Source of the DNA: Stercorarius parasiticus
Lineage: Eukaryota > Chordata > Aves > Charadriiformes > Stercorariidae
Direction of reading: 5' to 3'
Assembly: GCA_013396915.1 (NCBI GenBank)
Contig: VWZL01001321.1
Span: 1-64,000 of the forward strand
Length of the DNA stretch: 64,000 nucleotides
A program made the position numbers and the translations under genes. Shown piece after piece: positions 47,178 to 59,125 of this stretch (positions are counted from its first letter, which is position 1; the number at the start of each line of letters is the position of its first letter). The notes under the pieces are model-generated. The model did not search any database and was not told the DNA's origin. It was given only the letters and a program-made list of their open reading frames with translations.

Positions 47178-48649
47178 AGCCCAGATTTCATTATTAAACC
47201 TGGTGGAAGCTGCGTAGAGACATGTTTTCCATGGGTGTATCCTGACGTATTTCAGTAAATTGCGATTTCTGGTGAGGATAACGTGTTCTAGCAAAATGTT
47301 TCGAGCTGAACTGCTTATCAGATGAGTGGGAAGAGCGAGCTATTCTTACAGCAGCCTTATTGCAAGCCGCTGCCCAGGATGGAGACCAATGCATGTCAAC
47401 TGTATTTATTTTTCTTTATTATTTTAATTTGAGGAAACTCTCGTACAAACTGCACCTAAAATATTTTATGATATAAAAGCCATTTTAAATTCAGTTCTCT
47501 GTAACAACTAAATTCATTGTCTGGAGGTGGGATAACTCTTCGAATGGCATGGGAAAACTGGGGGGAGGATTTTTAGGGGGTGGAGGGATCCAATAGTCCC
47601 TTGGCCAAGGGACTGCAGGCCCAGTGGCTTTGTCACTTCCGAAAATGGCACGGCATCAAATGCAAGGTTATTCTTTAAATCCAGTTGGGAACTCGACCTG
47701 CTGCTGACTTGATTAATAGGTGTAAGTGGCTGCGAGCGGAGCGGCAGGGCGGGAGCCGGGAATCGCGCTGCTCTCCTCTTCGGTTTCTGGGTGGAGCACC
47801 AAGCGTTGGTCATGGACCATCGAGCTTTTACTGATTTAGTGCTGCTGCAGTCTGCCAAGCGCTCCCTGCGTCTCCTTCAAGCACATGAGCCGAGTTTCAT
47901 TAAAGTAGTAGATATGAGCAGCCCTCACCTTTTGGCACCTGCTTCCAGATCACTTTCACCTCCTGCGCGAGAATAAAATAAGCTGCAGCGTTGCGGGGCG
48001 GTTATCCTTCTACAGTTCTGGGATTATACAGACCTAGGACAAATCAAGGATATTTCCAAGTAAGAAGCACTGTAGGATATCATTGGTATCCTTAGACAGT
48101 CACTTTCTTTTGTGTGCGTGTGATTATTGCTTTGATTTGCTGGAAGGGCCTCTGGAGCCAAGTGTAGGTATTTTTGGATGGTATCATAAATCAAACTAAA
48201 CATAGTGAAAACTGAAGAAAAATGAGTTAAGACGGAGGAATTGAGACTTAATGTTATCTTTAACAGGTTGGGCGTTTTTCCAAAATAAATCAGTAACAGC
48301 TCAACTTCAGTGGAAGGTCAGGTTTTAAAATGTGGTCTTGTGGCCAAAATCTAATTGGGCGAAATTAATGAAAACAGCATGTGACCGGTGAGAATTTTTT
48401 TAAATAACTTTTATGTAAGTTGAAAGAAAAAAAGAAAAAGTACTGCAATTTATTATGGCTTGCTCTTCTCTCTCTCTTCTAGAGCTGATAAAATCCTGAA
48501 TATCAACTTCTGTAACAGTTCCAAAATTGATTTATTGTTCTTTGTGGGAGTCTCCTTTTCTTGTTTAATTAGAGGCGTAACATAGCGACACTTTGGCTTT
48601 TGTGTACTCGGACAGAAAAACTTTCAAAGTATTTCCTGGAAGGGCCGTG

Positions 48650-48726
48650 CAGCGTGGGAGCACTGGAGAGGTGGTGGGACCTCCGTCCTCCGAGGTTTTC
48701 AGGATGTGTCTAGACCGTGCTGTGCC
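48650..48726 (+). repeat. Old CR1 fragment (copy D)
   Basis: GAGGTGGTGGGACCTCCGTC, then CGAGGTTTTCAGGATGTGTC and TAGAC, parallels the CR1 stretch that reads on the minus strand near 9860-9910 in copy B (GTGGAGTCTCC...GGAGATATTCCAGACC). Orientation is plus. It is diverged and lacks both ends. Confidence 0.6.
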
Positions 48727-51700
48727 TCCCCTGAGCCGGCGCTGGCAGCGGTCCCGCTCCGAGCGGGAGGGTGGGCTGGAGACCCCCATGTCTGCTTCAG
48801 ACAGTGCTTTGCTGGTCTTATATACTGGATTCTGCTTGTTCATTATACCGAAAGGGAAGCAGCTTGATGAAGAGGACTTGGAAGTACTGGGCTAGAGGCA
48901 AGGGTCCAGCGCCTCAGGACATAAATATCTAGTTAAAGCAATTCAGTGTTTATTGAATAAATTAAAAAAAGGTCTGTCTACACTTATAGTTTTGATTCTC
49001 TTATTGGAGTTACTGGGTACTTGCTGCTGATTTAATTAGGCATATGGTGAGGCTGTAACTGTCTTATCACAGTTGCTGATTGCAGCCTACCTCTGGCTAG
49101 GAGGTAACGTTGTTATTGCCTCCAAACAGCTACTAGACATTGCTTTTAGTTTGGGCTTGAAGTTTTAGTGTTGAGGCATCAGCGCTTGAAAGAAAAAGCA
49201 TCTTGTGCAGCCGTCTGCGCCCCCCGCTTCCGCAGCCTGGGGAGCAACATGCCTCTGAAGGAGGGAGCCATGCACATTATAAAAACAACAACAAAAGCCA
49301 CCCAGCGCTCTGCTTGTCCTCGGGGACTGTAAGCTGTGACAGTGTCGGATAACCTTGAACTACAAGCTGGATCCTGTGGCCCAAAGTGAACTCCGCTTCT
49401 CCCTGTACGTTGCTTTACTTTTGCCATTTGTTTAGGAGGAAGATTTTTCAAGCGTAAGGGTTTTGTGAAATCTGCCAGTTTCTGAGATGCCCAAGGTACC
49501 CCCGTGTAGGAGGTGGCTTTTGTAGGCAAGAGACTAATTATATCTACCAAAAAGATCTCAGAACCGATGCATGTAAGCTGCACGGTGCTGGACTCCTCCA
49601 TTTAACCTTGCCCTGTAGGGAAAAGTACACTCTGTGTTCCCTCTCTTTTATCCTTGCCCTTCTCTCCTGCTCTTTCAGTTGCGCTCCAGCCGTTAATGGA
49701 TGTATGGTACATGGCATTTCCCTTGGATGTTTGCAGTGAAAGGAATAGCTGGTTTATGTGGATAGCCTGCAGTGGTAATACAGCACTGAATGCCTCACTG
49801 CCCTTTATGCCTTTTTCTTTCCGACACCCGAATTATTTTTGGTCCCTGTTCTATTGGCGGGGCTGTGAATCAGGGATTCGGAAAGGTATGAAGGCGTGAC
49901 CCCTTGTTGGTAATGCCAAACGGTGGGATTTGGGCACCTAAATACACAGTGGCCGGTGCGTATTTCAGAAGGCAGCTTGTCTGCAAGCACACGGACATTT
50001 ATAATGCATTTGGAAACCAAGGTTTTGTCTCCTGAGTCGCAAACTGACCACCGAAAACCGTCCTTTACTCTTCCTTCACAAGGTCAAGTTCAAAACTGGC
50101 TTTAGTAGGATGACATCCCTTTTTCTTCATCTATTCTGTGTTCTTCACGGGTCTAGTGTTATGTCTGATTAACAATTAGTGCTCTGACGTGGCAGAACTG
50201 GCGCCTCAGTTCCAGCAGCCTTCAAACCCCAGGGAAACAGCTTTCTGTGCTGCTGGCTAATGGTGCGTGTCTTACGGCATCACGTGCTGTTTCTCCACTT
50301 TAAGTTTCAGGGTTCAGGTACCGCTAGTGATTCGCAATAGATGAAACATACAAAGTAGAAGGTGGTTTTACAGTTAAATACAACAACAACCCAGAAATAG
50401 ACATAAAACACTGAAATTATTTCAATTGCAAGGCTGAATTTAGGAGATAACAGGCCTTTTCAGCACTTCTGGGGTTTGTATGTTTTGCAGTTTTTAATTA
50501 AAAGCCCATATTCTGTGTATTCTTAGTCCGTATATTGGCTGGATATGCAGAATGAGATAATGAAAGGTTTTCAAAACTGTCGTATCCTAATTTTTATGTA
50601 CTCGACTTTGCAACCTCAGTGATATCTCTCTGTCCAATTCAAAATCCCATCCATGGAGAGTTAATGTATTTTACCACAGGATGACTCTAGAATAACTTTT
50701 TGTCTTCAGCAGTTGCTTCAGGTTATCACCAGGGTAAATGAAATTGCTTTTTTTTCCTCTTTTTTCAGTTGTGGAGAAAATTCAATGCTCCAATCTAGTT
50801 TGTTTCTGGATGAAAAATATAAATGATGCAAAAGCAATCAATGAATCTTGGTCTAAACAAAGGTGTTTCAGGTCTCATATACAAATGTTGCCTTTCTCCT
50901 ACCTGCATTGCATCCTGCGGTGTGTTCACTGAAAAGTGGTTTGCAAAATCCTGAGAGAAGAAAAATAATTCTATTTCAGTCTTTGGTTTGTAATTGCTGG
51001 AATACGGACGCCATTCTCTGATTCCACTTGGTACCAGTGAGGTACCATTCATCTAGGTTACTCTAATGCCATTTTTTCTCCACATATTTGCAATATTTTA
51101 CCTATCTTGCCCTCCTTCCACATCTCTGCGTTTCCTCCCTTTCCCTCTGTTTTTCTTTTCCCCACAGCTCTCAGGTTTGTGGCTTGTAAATAAGAAAAGC
51201 GGTGTCAAAAATTCCTGGGTGAAAGTTCCATCTGGGCTGCGTTTGGCCCACAGATTGCATGTAAGCCTTTTGGCACTGCAGCCTTATTCTTGTACTGAAA
51301 GCAGAGGCTAGAACTCAGCCTGTGCAGCCTCGGGGGACAGCAGAGAGGTTGTGTCATGCCGGCTAATCCTGATGATGAGAATGGATTGAATGGAGAGAGG
51401 AAGTGGATGCCCTTTTCTTTTCCTGCTTAGTATTTACCACGTCAATTAGTTTAAAAAAAAAAAAAAAGGCAACAAAAAATTGACAGCCAAAAAAATCAGT
51501 AGAATAGAGGAGCTGTACATCATTTTGGTGCAAAGGCATCATGGTACGTGATGGGAAGTATTTCTACATTCTGCCATGCCTTGGGAGAGTACAGCATACG
51601 TAACACATTGCTATCTATGTACCTTGAAAAAATTCCGCTCTACTTTCAACTGAGTAATCAGTTTTTTCTGCTTTTTCAAAGCACAACATTCAAAAGGAAA

Positions 51701-52560
51701 CCTCTTATCTATTTGAGAATTCAATACGCTTTTGGAAACAAAAGAGAATGAAATCAGCAACCATAGGTCTCGGAGCAACACTGATTTTAATAATGTAAAC
51801 TTTCTTCTCTAATGAGGAATAAGCAGTTCCATCTTTCACAGCCTTGTAAAATTGCTTTTAGTAAGGGACTGGATTTGGTTTAATCCTTTTCAGTATGTAA
51901 AGCCCTAGATATTTCAATCCCTTAGGGGCTCGGTATTTTCTAGCTCCAGTTGAAAAGGCAGAGGAAAACAGCTTTCAGAAATTGACAGAATCTGTGACTG
52001 ATATAATTTAATTTTTTTTTTTTTATCCAGAAAGTGACCCAAAAGTGTCAGTTAAGAAACAGATCTCTGGCATCCCACCCTGTGGATTAGTAGCAAACAG
52101 GCATATCATCTAGGTACAGTAGCTCTTTGTACTCTGACCTAGTTGTTTCTGTTCTGGCTTGTTCGTTCTTGAAAGGTTATTTGGAAGAGATGCAGAATTT
52201 GCTCAATAAACAGCTAAAGCAGCATCTCCTGCCACGTGAAGTGCTTCCCTTTAAAATGGACCCTAGCACAATAGGATTGCCGACACCTCAAACTGTCTGC
52301 TCTGCTGTGCAGTCAGAACAGATACTCTAAAACCACCTAAAATGGCTTATTCTGGAGGATGCTTTTGCCAAGGAAAGGTTAAGAGAGCCTTCTCTGGGAT
52401 CACTCCGGTATTTGTGGGGTGTACTACTGAATTCAGCTGGATCATATTATTTTTACATGGTTAGCAAATAATCGTCGCTCTTGTCCTGTATACACCTGCA
52501 TTGCTCTTGTGTTGTGTGCATGCATAACTGTTAACTTAGCTGTCTTTTCTTTTTCCTTAG

Positions 52561-52659
52561 GTATTTCCAGAAAGTGCCTTGAGGAAGCTTCCTTATGTAG
52601 AAAAACCTTACAAGAAACACCGTGCGCTTTCTGGCAATTCGTGAAGCAAAGCTGTCAAA
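52561..52659 (+). other. SOCS4: SOCS4 5' UTR on the coding exon
   Basis: Ninety-nine nucleotides between a strong acceptor and the ATG. It contains the minimal upstream reading frame ATGTAG at 52595-52600, a start codon directly followed by a stop, 59 nt before the main ATG. Confidence 0.85.
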
Positions 52660-53970
52660 ATGGCAGAAAATAAGGACAGTAATATTAAAAACGCAGATGT
52701 GAGACCCAAAAGCAGCCGGAGCAGAAGCGCGGATAGAAAGGATGGTTACGTCTGGAGTGGAAAGAAGCTCTCCTGGTCTAAAAAGAGTGAGCACTCTTGT
52801 GATGCTGAAACAGCAAGTGCTGCAGGAAGATCAGGTAGTGGTTTAAGGAGCCAAGAGAGGAAATACAGCTGCTCGTCTATCGAGCTGGATCTGGACCGTT
52901 CGTGCGGTCACAGGTTTTTAGGCCGGTCTCTCAAACAGAAGCTGCAAGATGCTGTGGGGCAGTGCTTTCCCATAAAGAATTGCAGCAGTCGGCATGCCTC
53001 AGGACTGCCATCGAAAAGAAAAATTCGTATCAGTGAGTTAATGCTAGATAAGTGTCCTTTCCCTCCGCGCTCGGAGCTAGCTTTTCGGTGGCACTTGATC
53101 AAAAGACATACAGCTCCTATAAGTCCAAAAGCGGAAGACTGGATAATTGCTGATTTATCCCAGCAGGAGGAAAAGGAGGGTCAGCTGCGAGACGATGAGA
53201 TTGCCAACAGGGGAATGGACTCTCCCTCCCTGTCCTGCGACTTTACTGACAGTGGTTCCTCTAGGGGTGATTCGAGGTCTGAGTTGGTGACAGGTAGGGT
53301 GGTAAGGAGCAGTAAAGATGAGAGCGATATGGACTCCGACGATGAAGTTATAACACTGTGCACAAGTTCTAGAAAAAGAAACAAGCCCAAATGGGAAACG
53401 GATGATGAGCTGCTCCGGATGGAAACGCCTCCAAAATACCATACGCAGATTGATTATGTCCACTGCCTAGTCCCAGACCTCCTCCAGATCAATAACAATC
53501 CCTGCTACTGGGGAGTCATGGATAAATATGCAGCTGAGGCCCTGCTAGAAGGAAAGCCAGAGGGAACGTTTTTGTTACGAGATTCTGCCCAAGAAGACTA
53601 TTTGTTCTCTGTGAGCTTCAGGCGCTACAGTCGTTCCCTCCATGCACGGATAGAGCAGTGGAATCACAACTTCAGCTTTGATGCCCACGATCCTTGTGTC
53701 TTCCATTCTCCTGACATCACAGGACTCCTAGAGCACTACAAAGATCCAAGTTCCTGTATGTTCTTTGAACCGCTTTTATCCACTCCACTAAACAGGACTT
53801 TTCCTTTCTCTCTTCAACATATATGTAGAACGGTTATTTGCAACTGTACAACTTACGATGGTATTGATGCACTTCCCATCCCTCCATCGGTGAAGCTGTA
53901 TCTGAAGGAATATCATTATAAGTCGAAAGTTAGAGTACTCCGGATTGATGTCCCAGAGCAGCAAAGCTAG
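52660..53970 (+). CDS. SOCS4: Suppressor of cytokine signaling 4, intronless CDS
   Basis: A 436-residue SOCS4 (human 440). SOCS4 is a cytoplasmic adaptor that binds phosphotyrosine targets, EGFR among them, through its SH2 domain and recruits Elongin B/C and Cullin 5 for ubiquitylation. Visible parts: a conserved basic N-terminal region (SRSRSADRKDGYVWSGKKLS), a second conserved block (about 80-150, with GHRFLGRSLKQKLQDAVGQC), a variable acidic linker (about 160-255, DMDSDDEVITLCTSSRKR), the SH2 domain (about 282-377) with the phosphotyrosine-binding Arg307 in GTFLLRDS, and a SOCS box (about 378-426). The box has the BC-box SLQHICR (384-390) and a Cul5-box LPIPPS. The start is chosen because MAEN...DVRPK matches human and an acceptor lies 99 nt upstream. 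All key residues are intact and there is no frameshift. Confidence 0.98.
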   Translation: MAENKDSNIKNADVRPKSSRSRSADRKDGYVWSGKKLSWSKKSEHSCDAETASAAGRSGSGLRSQERKYSCSSIELDLDRSCGHRFLGRSLKQKLQDAVGQCFPIKNCSSRHASGLPSKRKIRISELMLDKCPFPPRSELAFRWHLIKRHTAPISPKAEDWIIADLSQQEEKEGQLRDDEIANRGMDSPSLSCDFTDSGSSRGDSRSELVTGRVVRSSKDESDMDSDDEVITLCTSSRKRNKPKWETDDELLRMETPPKYHTQIDYVHCLVPDLLQINNNPCYWGVMDKYAAEALLEGKPEGTFLLRDSAQEDYLFSVSFRRYSRSLHARIEQWNHNFSFDAHDPCVFHSPDITGLLEHYKDPSSCMFFEPLLSTPLNRTFPFSLQHICRTVICNCTTYDGIDALPIPPSVKLYLKEYHYKSKVRVLRIDVPEQQS

Positions 53971-54611
53971 AAAATATTTTTATGAAAGAGTGAAATTGTC
54001 TCTAAGCAGACAAATAGTATGTTCAGTCTTTCTTCCTTCTGGTTGTTCTTTTTTCATAGCAATTTGATTTTTTTTTTTCTTTTTCTGCAGGTTATTTAAC
54101 CCCCCAAACTAGCCTCTCTCTAAGGCTTTTTTTATCCAAATGTACTTTGAGTCTTCCCACCTCTCTTTTTTAAGAAATGATGTTCATTGTGGGCTTTTGG
54201 TACTGTTCCCAAACTAGAGTTTTACAAAATTTCAGGTAGACTTTCTGATATTTCTGTAGATGGGTAGTCTTTAGATCTAAAACCCCTAAAAATCAGTTTT
54301 GAACTTGATCTGTCTTTTATATTGTAATTTACATACGTTGCTGACATGTTTGAAATAATGCACTGTTAACTAAAGATTGACTCATCTGTGTTTTCTGCAT
54401 TTCTTTTAAAATGAGTGCCCTAGCCTCTGTGTGCGTGTATGTATGTCCGTCTGTATCTAATAGAGTAAATTCATCAGTCTATTTCTAACATTGCTATTCC
54501 TAGCAAAATGAAGTTTGAAAGAGGAGATGATCTTTCTATAAATACATCAGGGGACTAAACACCAAGGAGGGAAAAAAACAATTCAAGTAAAGGATGACAC
54601 TCAGTACAGGA

Positions 54612-54720
54612 ACAAACGCGTATAAACTGGTTGAGAAAAGATTTTTGGTTGGAAAGGAGGAAGGCTCATCATCGTCAGAGCAGCAGGGTTCTGGAACAGC
54701 TTTTCATTTTGTATAATAGC
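54612..54720 (+). repeat. Possible ancient CR1-like LINE piece (copy F)
   Basis: AAACTGGTTGAGAAAAGATT, GGTTGGAAAGGAGGAAGG and GGGTTCTGGAACAGC follow the order of the CR1 3' region (gagatttagattggatattaggaag ... ctggaacagg in general form). Divergence is high and the ends are unclear. Confidence 0.4.
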
Positions 54721-55041
54721 AGTAAAAAGCAAACTACTTATAAACTGGGATTTGATCAGTGTCAAGGGATAATGATGCAGTTACTTGTGATAGATGGGAC
54801 TTGGACTTGGTAACTCTATTTCTGTGTTAGTATTTCATTATATGAAATACCCAGTTTTCACTGTAGGAGCTGCTGCTTCTGAAATGACAATGCATGGAGT
54901 GGGAGGGGGAGAAGGAAGATATTTCCTTAAAAATCTGCATACTAAACTACCTGATCTTGCATGGTTGATCCTGAGGTGATGATGAATAACTGTCTTACTT
55001 TGTTAGCAGCAGGGTTGTTTTCTTAAATAAGTCTAGTTTGG

Positions 55042-55058
55042 AAAAAAAAAAAAAAAAA
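55042..55058. repeat. Poly-A run
   Basis: Seventeen or so consecutive adenines. No retrotransposed gene body is readable upstream, so it is called a simple repeat. Confidence 0.7.
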
Positions 55059-56305
55059 GAGTCTGCAGATTTTTCTTGCAATGTGAAGCATTTGGTCGAA
55101 TGGCTGCCTGCCAGATTCCATGTACGGGAAAACCACGCATGGATAATGCTCCTAAAAGCATTACTTACATTACATGGATAGGCAGATCTGCCGCTGAAGT
55201 ATTGGTGAAATCCCAGCGAGACTCTGGGCTGCTGTTGCTTTCCAGGCTGGCCTCGGGGCGCAGCTGCAGGAGGCGCAGGGGTGACCCGCAGTCCTGTTGT
55301 CTTCGCTTGTGGGTGCTTTATCTCCTCCTGCAAAACTGGTCTCAGAATCACTCTGACAAAAGTACATGAAAAGTATGTGAGATGATGTAATTGTAATACA
55401 ACCACCCCACTGTTTCCTCTCCTTTGATCACAGGGAGCATTTGTGTCTCTTGAGATGCTTTTGAAACGGAGACCCCCAAGCCTGCACGTTACAAATGTGC
55501 TTAATTTCGTGTGTGCGAAAGATCTTATCAACAATCAGCACTTTCCCATGTTCCTGATGAGGTTATGTATGCGGGCAGGCTGCGAGCAGCAGTGCCATAG
55601 AGTCTCACTCCCACATTGTAGCCTAAGACTAAGCAATATTTCTATTTTAATCTTTTAATTTCACCTTGTACAGAATCCTACGGATTTCTGGACATCAAAT
55701 CTGTCCGGCAAGCTGGGTACTGGGGAGTTAGGAAGGAAGCTTTGCTATGCAGCTCCACTGGGGACCCGCTGCCTTGCCCTTCTGTCCCCGCCCCCAGCAG
55801 AGAACACCCTTTCCACTAAACTGCTGTCACTGTGATGATGTAAACAGATTTCCAGGGACATCTGCTTAGAGACCAGCCCGTTTGTTTTTCGCTGTGTTTG
55901 AAATAGGTTTTGAACCAAAGTCTCCAGGGAGAAAATGCTAACGCATCGATCTATTGCATCGCACAGGGATGAATACGCTCCAGGACAAACTCTCAGCTGC
56001 TATAAATCAGCGTGGCTTTATTGATACGCTTATAACAGCTTATACCAGCTGAGATTCTGCCTCCTCCATATGTAAATGATACTTGTATGACTGATGCCAG
56101 AAGAATTACCCTTTTTTTTTTGGTAATCTCCCCCTTGTGCTGCTTCCATTCAACTGACATCGCCTTTTGCACAAACTGTATTTTATCAAGGACAGCTTCA
56201 GACTAATAAATCTATTTTTCCCTCTATTTGTCACTGCCATTTCCCAAATACAAAGTGAGGGAGCAGCGGGGATCATCTTTGCTCTGCTCTTTTACGCTGG
56301 GCCCG

Positions 56306-56339
56306 TCAAAGGTCCCTTCCAACCTAGACGATTCTATGG
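56306..56339 (+). repeat. CR1 3'-terminal fragment (copy E)
   Basis: AGGTCCCTTCCAACCTAGAC followed by GATTCTATGG is the sense CR1 3' end with one ATTCTATG terminal repeat unit. Only about 35 bp are recognisable, so this is a very short 5'-truncated insertion or a remnant. Confidence 0.75.
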
Positions 56340-57750
56340 TGGAATGGTGGCCTGCGATTTGCCTGGCTGCGGTACGAAGTGATAGTATCTGGTTCAAAAT
56401 CCGACTTCACAGAGCGACATCAGAGATATTTGCAGTCTGCTTGATTAACATTCTCTTCCAGAAACTCCTAATTAGGGCAAAAAGCTCACAATTTTAGATA
56501 GAGATCAACATTTTCATTATTTTTATCGCAAGACTACAAAAAAATTATTTTGACCACAAGCCCTACTTGCTTTGGAAGTTAGCGAAGGCCACCGCCTCTC
56601 AAAATCAGCAAAGATTTTGTCCCTTCAAAATGAAAGGCTGTGAAAGAACCTTTTTTGGGGTATAGTACCCCAACTCGCTGTGTTTTCAGCGCTGTTCTGG
56701 GTGCAGCCTACATTGCTTTGACATTTGTTGGTGCATCACTTACCCCAAAAACGTCTTGAGCACTCCAATTTTAGGAGACCTACATAATACAGCAGTTGCG
56801 GGAAGGAGGTGCAGCACATAAAAATAGTGCCTTTGGACTGTGGGCCAGTTAGTTGCATTTATTTAGAGAAATCATACATAGAAAATATTGATGAATGGTG
56901 TTTCGTCGAAGTTCACCCTATTTTTTCTTGGTTTATTTGTCCAGATCATGCCTGTGTGACATTTGTAGCTAATGACGTGAGTTGTATATATGTGTGCAGT
57001 CTGTGAGAGAGCCATTTCATGAAGTATACATTTTTTTATGAAATATGAGAACTCAAAAGGTCTATTTTGCTTAAATCCATGTCCCCTTTTTCCTCTTTTT
57101 TTTTTTTTTTAATAAGCCTTGTAGAAATTAACTGGTTTTACAATATGGCAAGAATTATCATCCTAAAGTTTTCCTCCCAGTGCTGCCGTTAACAGTCTTA
57201 CTGGTGCTGCTCGCTCCAATAATACTTTATAACACCTCGCATCTCAAGTATGAGCCAAAGATAACCAAGTCTTGAAGTTCAGTGTTGAAGCCCTCTAAAA
57301 AATTAACCTCTGAAACGGGGTAAGAACTTCCATTTTCTAGGCCCAAGCTCTTGCAAGACAGAGACCCCAGGTTCTTCAGGGTGAAGATTAAACGTGGAGC
57401 AAGGAAACGTGTGGAGACGTGTGGAAAAACACGGTCTCAAGACCATGCAGCAGGTCGGTGGCTGAGCGAGGACATAATCCAGAGGTGACCCTGGCCACAG
57501 CCCCCCAGTTTTGGGGTCCCCAGCCAGCTTTGCGTCCGGAATTGTGTCTGCATGACGCTGTTTGTATTGTTTCGAAGGCGGTTCTGTAGGAGGACAGTAG
57601 AAACAGCAGCATATTGAATCGGTGAGAACAGCTTCTGGTAAGAAAAAAGATCTGATTTTGATAAACTATTTTAATATAAGGGGGGAAAAGGTCAAGGTCT
57701 TGATGCACGCTGGGCAAACTACATATACAAGCTATTTTTACAGGATGGTT

Positions 57751-58034
57751 TTAAAAAAAATTAAACACTCTTTCCATTAATGATGTTCTCTGGAGTTTGC
57801 TTTTGCCTGAAGTGTCTTTTTGCAGCTCTATAGTAATGCCAGTTGTTGGCCCCACGCGGTCAATATGGAGCAACTTCAGCTCCGTCAAAATCGTTGATGG
57901 ATTTGGGGCAGTTGGTGTGTCGTATAATTGGGAGTCCACATTTCTTCTCGATTTTCCTATTGTCGGTGCTCGTCTTGATGAAATCCAGGGCGCATTTGGA
58001 ACAGAGTACGTGTACCTATAGTAGCATATCCAAC
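57751..58034 (-). other. Unrecognised exon-like segment with stop codon (candidate exon 2)
   Basis: It follows a near-ideal acceptor (a run of twelve T then CAG|G) and stays open for about 93 codons to TAA at 57753-57751, starting WICYYRYTYSVPNAPWISS. A minus-strand ATTAAA at about 57675-57670 could serve as a polyadenylation signal. A second frame in the same segment is also open for about 50 codons and Cys-containing (LCSKCALDFIKTSTDNRK, then CGLPIIRHTNCPKS), so the true frame, if any, is uncertain. I do not recognise either product. Confidence 0.3.
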
Positions 58035-58874
58035 CTGAAAAAAAAAAAAGAGTGATCATGATTTAAATGCTTTCCTTTTAAAGATGCTGGTGTGTTTCCA
58101 ATATAAAGAAGAAATCCTTGCATGATGCAGTCATACATGGCCTTACTGTAAAACTGACATGCTCTTAAATAATTAAAAAGGGGGATACTTTAATTTTGAA
58201 AAAGGATGCTAGAGGAAGGAGGTTAAAGGAAGCTTTTAGTCATCTCTAAGGTTAGATTTATTGATCTAGTGATCAATCCCTTTCTCTTTCCTGAATTTAA
58301 AGCTAATGGGAGACTGTGGTCAGAGATGAGTGGCTTTTAGTTAAGGTTTTTGACTCTTATAAATAATACAACAAATGTCCTAGTAAGTAATAAGAAATAA
58401 GATACTCGCTCATTCTTTTTAAATAGAACAAATGTGGCAAACAAGACTCAGCTGTAATTTTTGAAGTCATTTATTAGACAAATTGCTCCTCTCTACTTCT
58501 TTTACAAGAGAGACATAAACCATTATATTATTTATTCATGAATCATAGCCATTAAGATGATAAATCAAATTATCAGCTTCCTGTCTCTCTTCAGTTTTAA
58601 TCATTTTTTATAGTTCATGCAATATAAAGACAGCTTCCTTCCTATGAAACAAGAGACCTTCAGAGACCTTTTTATTGTAAACGTACATTTCCTTCCCATT
58701 TTTAAGTATATCCTAGTGATTTTCTCTGTCAATTTTACCTGCAATAAAAATCCAATAAGGAACTTGTACGTTGATTCAATATAGCCAAGTTAGCTATGAA
58801 GTAAGTGATTTTGGTTAACCTCTGAAATAACGCAGTACTGGAAAATGCAGTTAAAGGATTTTTTCTGCCACCCC

Positions 58875-58903
58875 TAAATGTGTGTGGTAGTATCACACAT
58901 TTA
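58875..58903. repeat. Inverted repeat, 10-bp arms, 9-nt loop
   Basis: TAAATGTGTG, a 9-nt loop, then CACACATTTA. The arms are exact reverse complements. Confidence 0.8.
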
Positions 58904-59013
58904 ATGGAGACAAATCTGGACTTGAGCTCACTTAACTGATGGCAGGACCGTTTTCAAAAGGTTTAACGTGAGCTCTGTAGCAGCACCACTTTTTTTTGTA
59001 TGTTGAAGCTTAC

Positions 59014-59125
59014 TTTTTCTGATGTATTCACACAGCCAGTGTGTCTTTGCCTCTTCCCGTAAGGTGGGAGAGCTGCGGTTACTCTGAGCTGAGATGGTTT
59101 TGCGCATCCTTTTTTCCCTCTGCAT
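59014..59125 (-). other. Unrecognised exon-like segment with start codon (candidate exon 1)
   Basis: An ATG-initiated frame of 37 codons (MQREKRMRKTISAQSNRSS... to WLCEYIRK) ends at a consensus donor AAAAA|GTAAGC in phase 1, which matches the phase needed by the open frame at 58034-57751. The joined frame would be about 131 codons. No family is recognised and chance is a real alternative. Confidence 0.25.

Larger units (their letters stand above)
46365..52560 (+). other. SOCS4: SOCS4 intron(s)
   Basis: From the first-exon donor to the acceptor before the coding exon (TTTTCTTTTTCCTTAG). It contains a (CAAA)n microsatellite, an old CR1 fragment at 48650-48726 and a possible 93-nt non-coding exon at 51168-51260. 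I find no coding exon of another gene. Confidence 0.65.
53971..57700 (+). other. SOCS4: SOCS4 3' UTR and/or downstream DNA (end undetermined)
   Basis: T-rich sequence after the stop codon. SOCS4 has a long 3' UTR in other vertebrates. Candidate plus-strand signals are AATAAA at 56205-56210, ATTAAA at 57760-57765 and AATAAA at 58743-58748; none can be chosen from the sequence alone. The interval also holds two CR1-like pieces (54612-54720, 56306-56339) and a poly-A run at 55042-55058. Confidence 0.45.

Noticed and set aside
48593..48895. 100-codon plus-strand frame in the SOCS4 intron
   Set aside because: Its first part is the old CR1 fragment and the remainder has no flanking splice sites or recognisable domain.
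54995..55534. 179-codon minus-strand frame downstream of SOCS4
   Set aside because: It crosses a poly-A run (read as FFFFFF), shows no domain and has no consistent splice or start signals.
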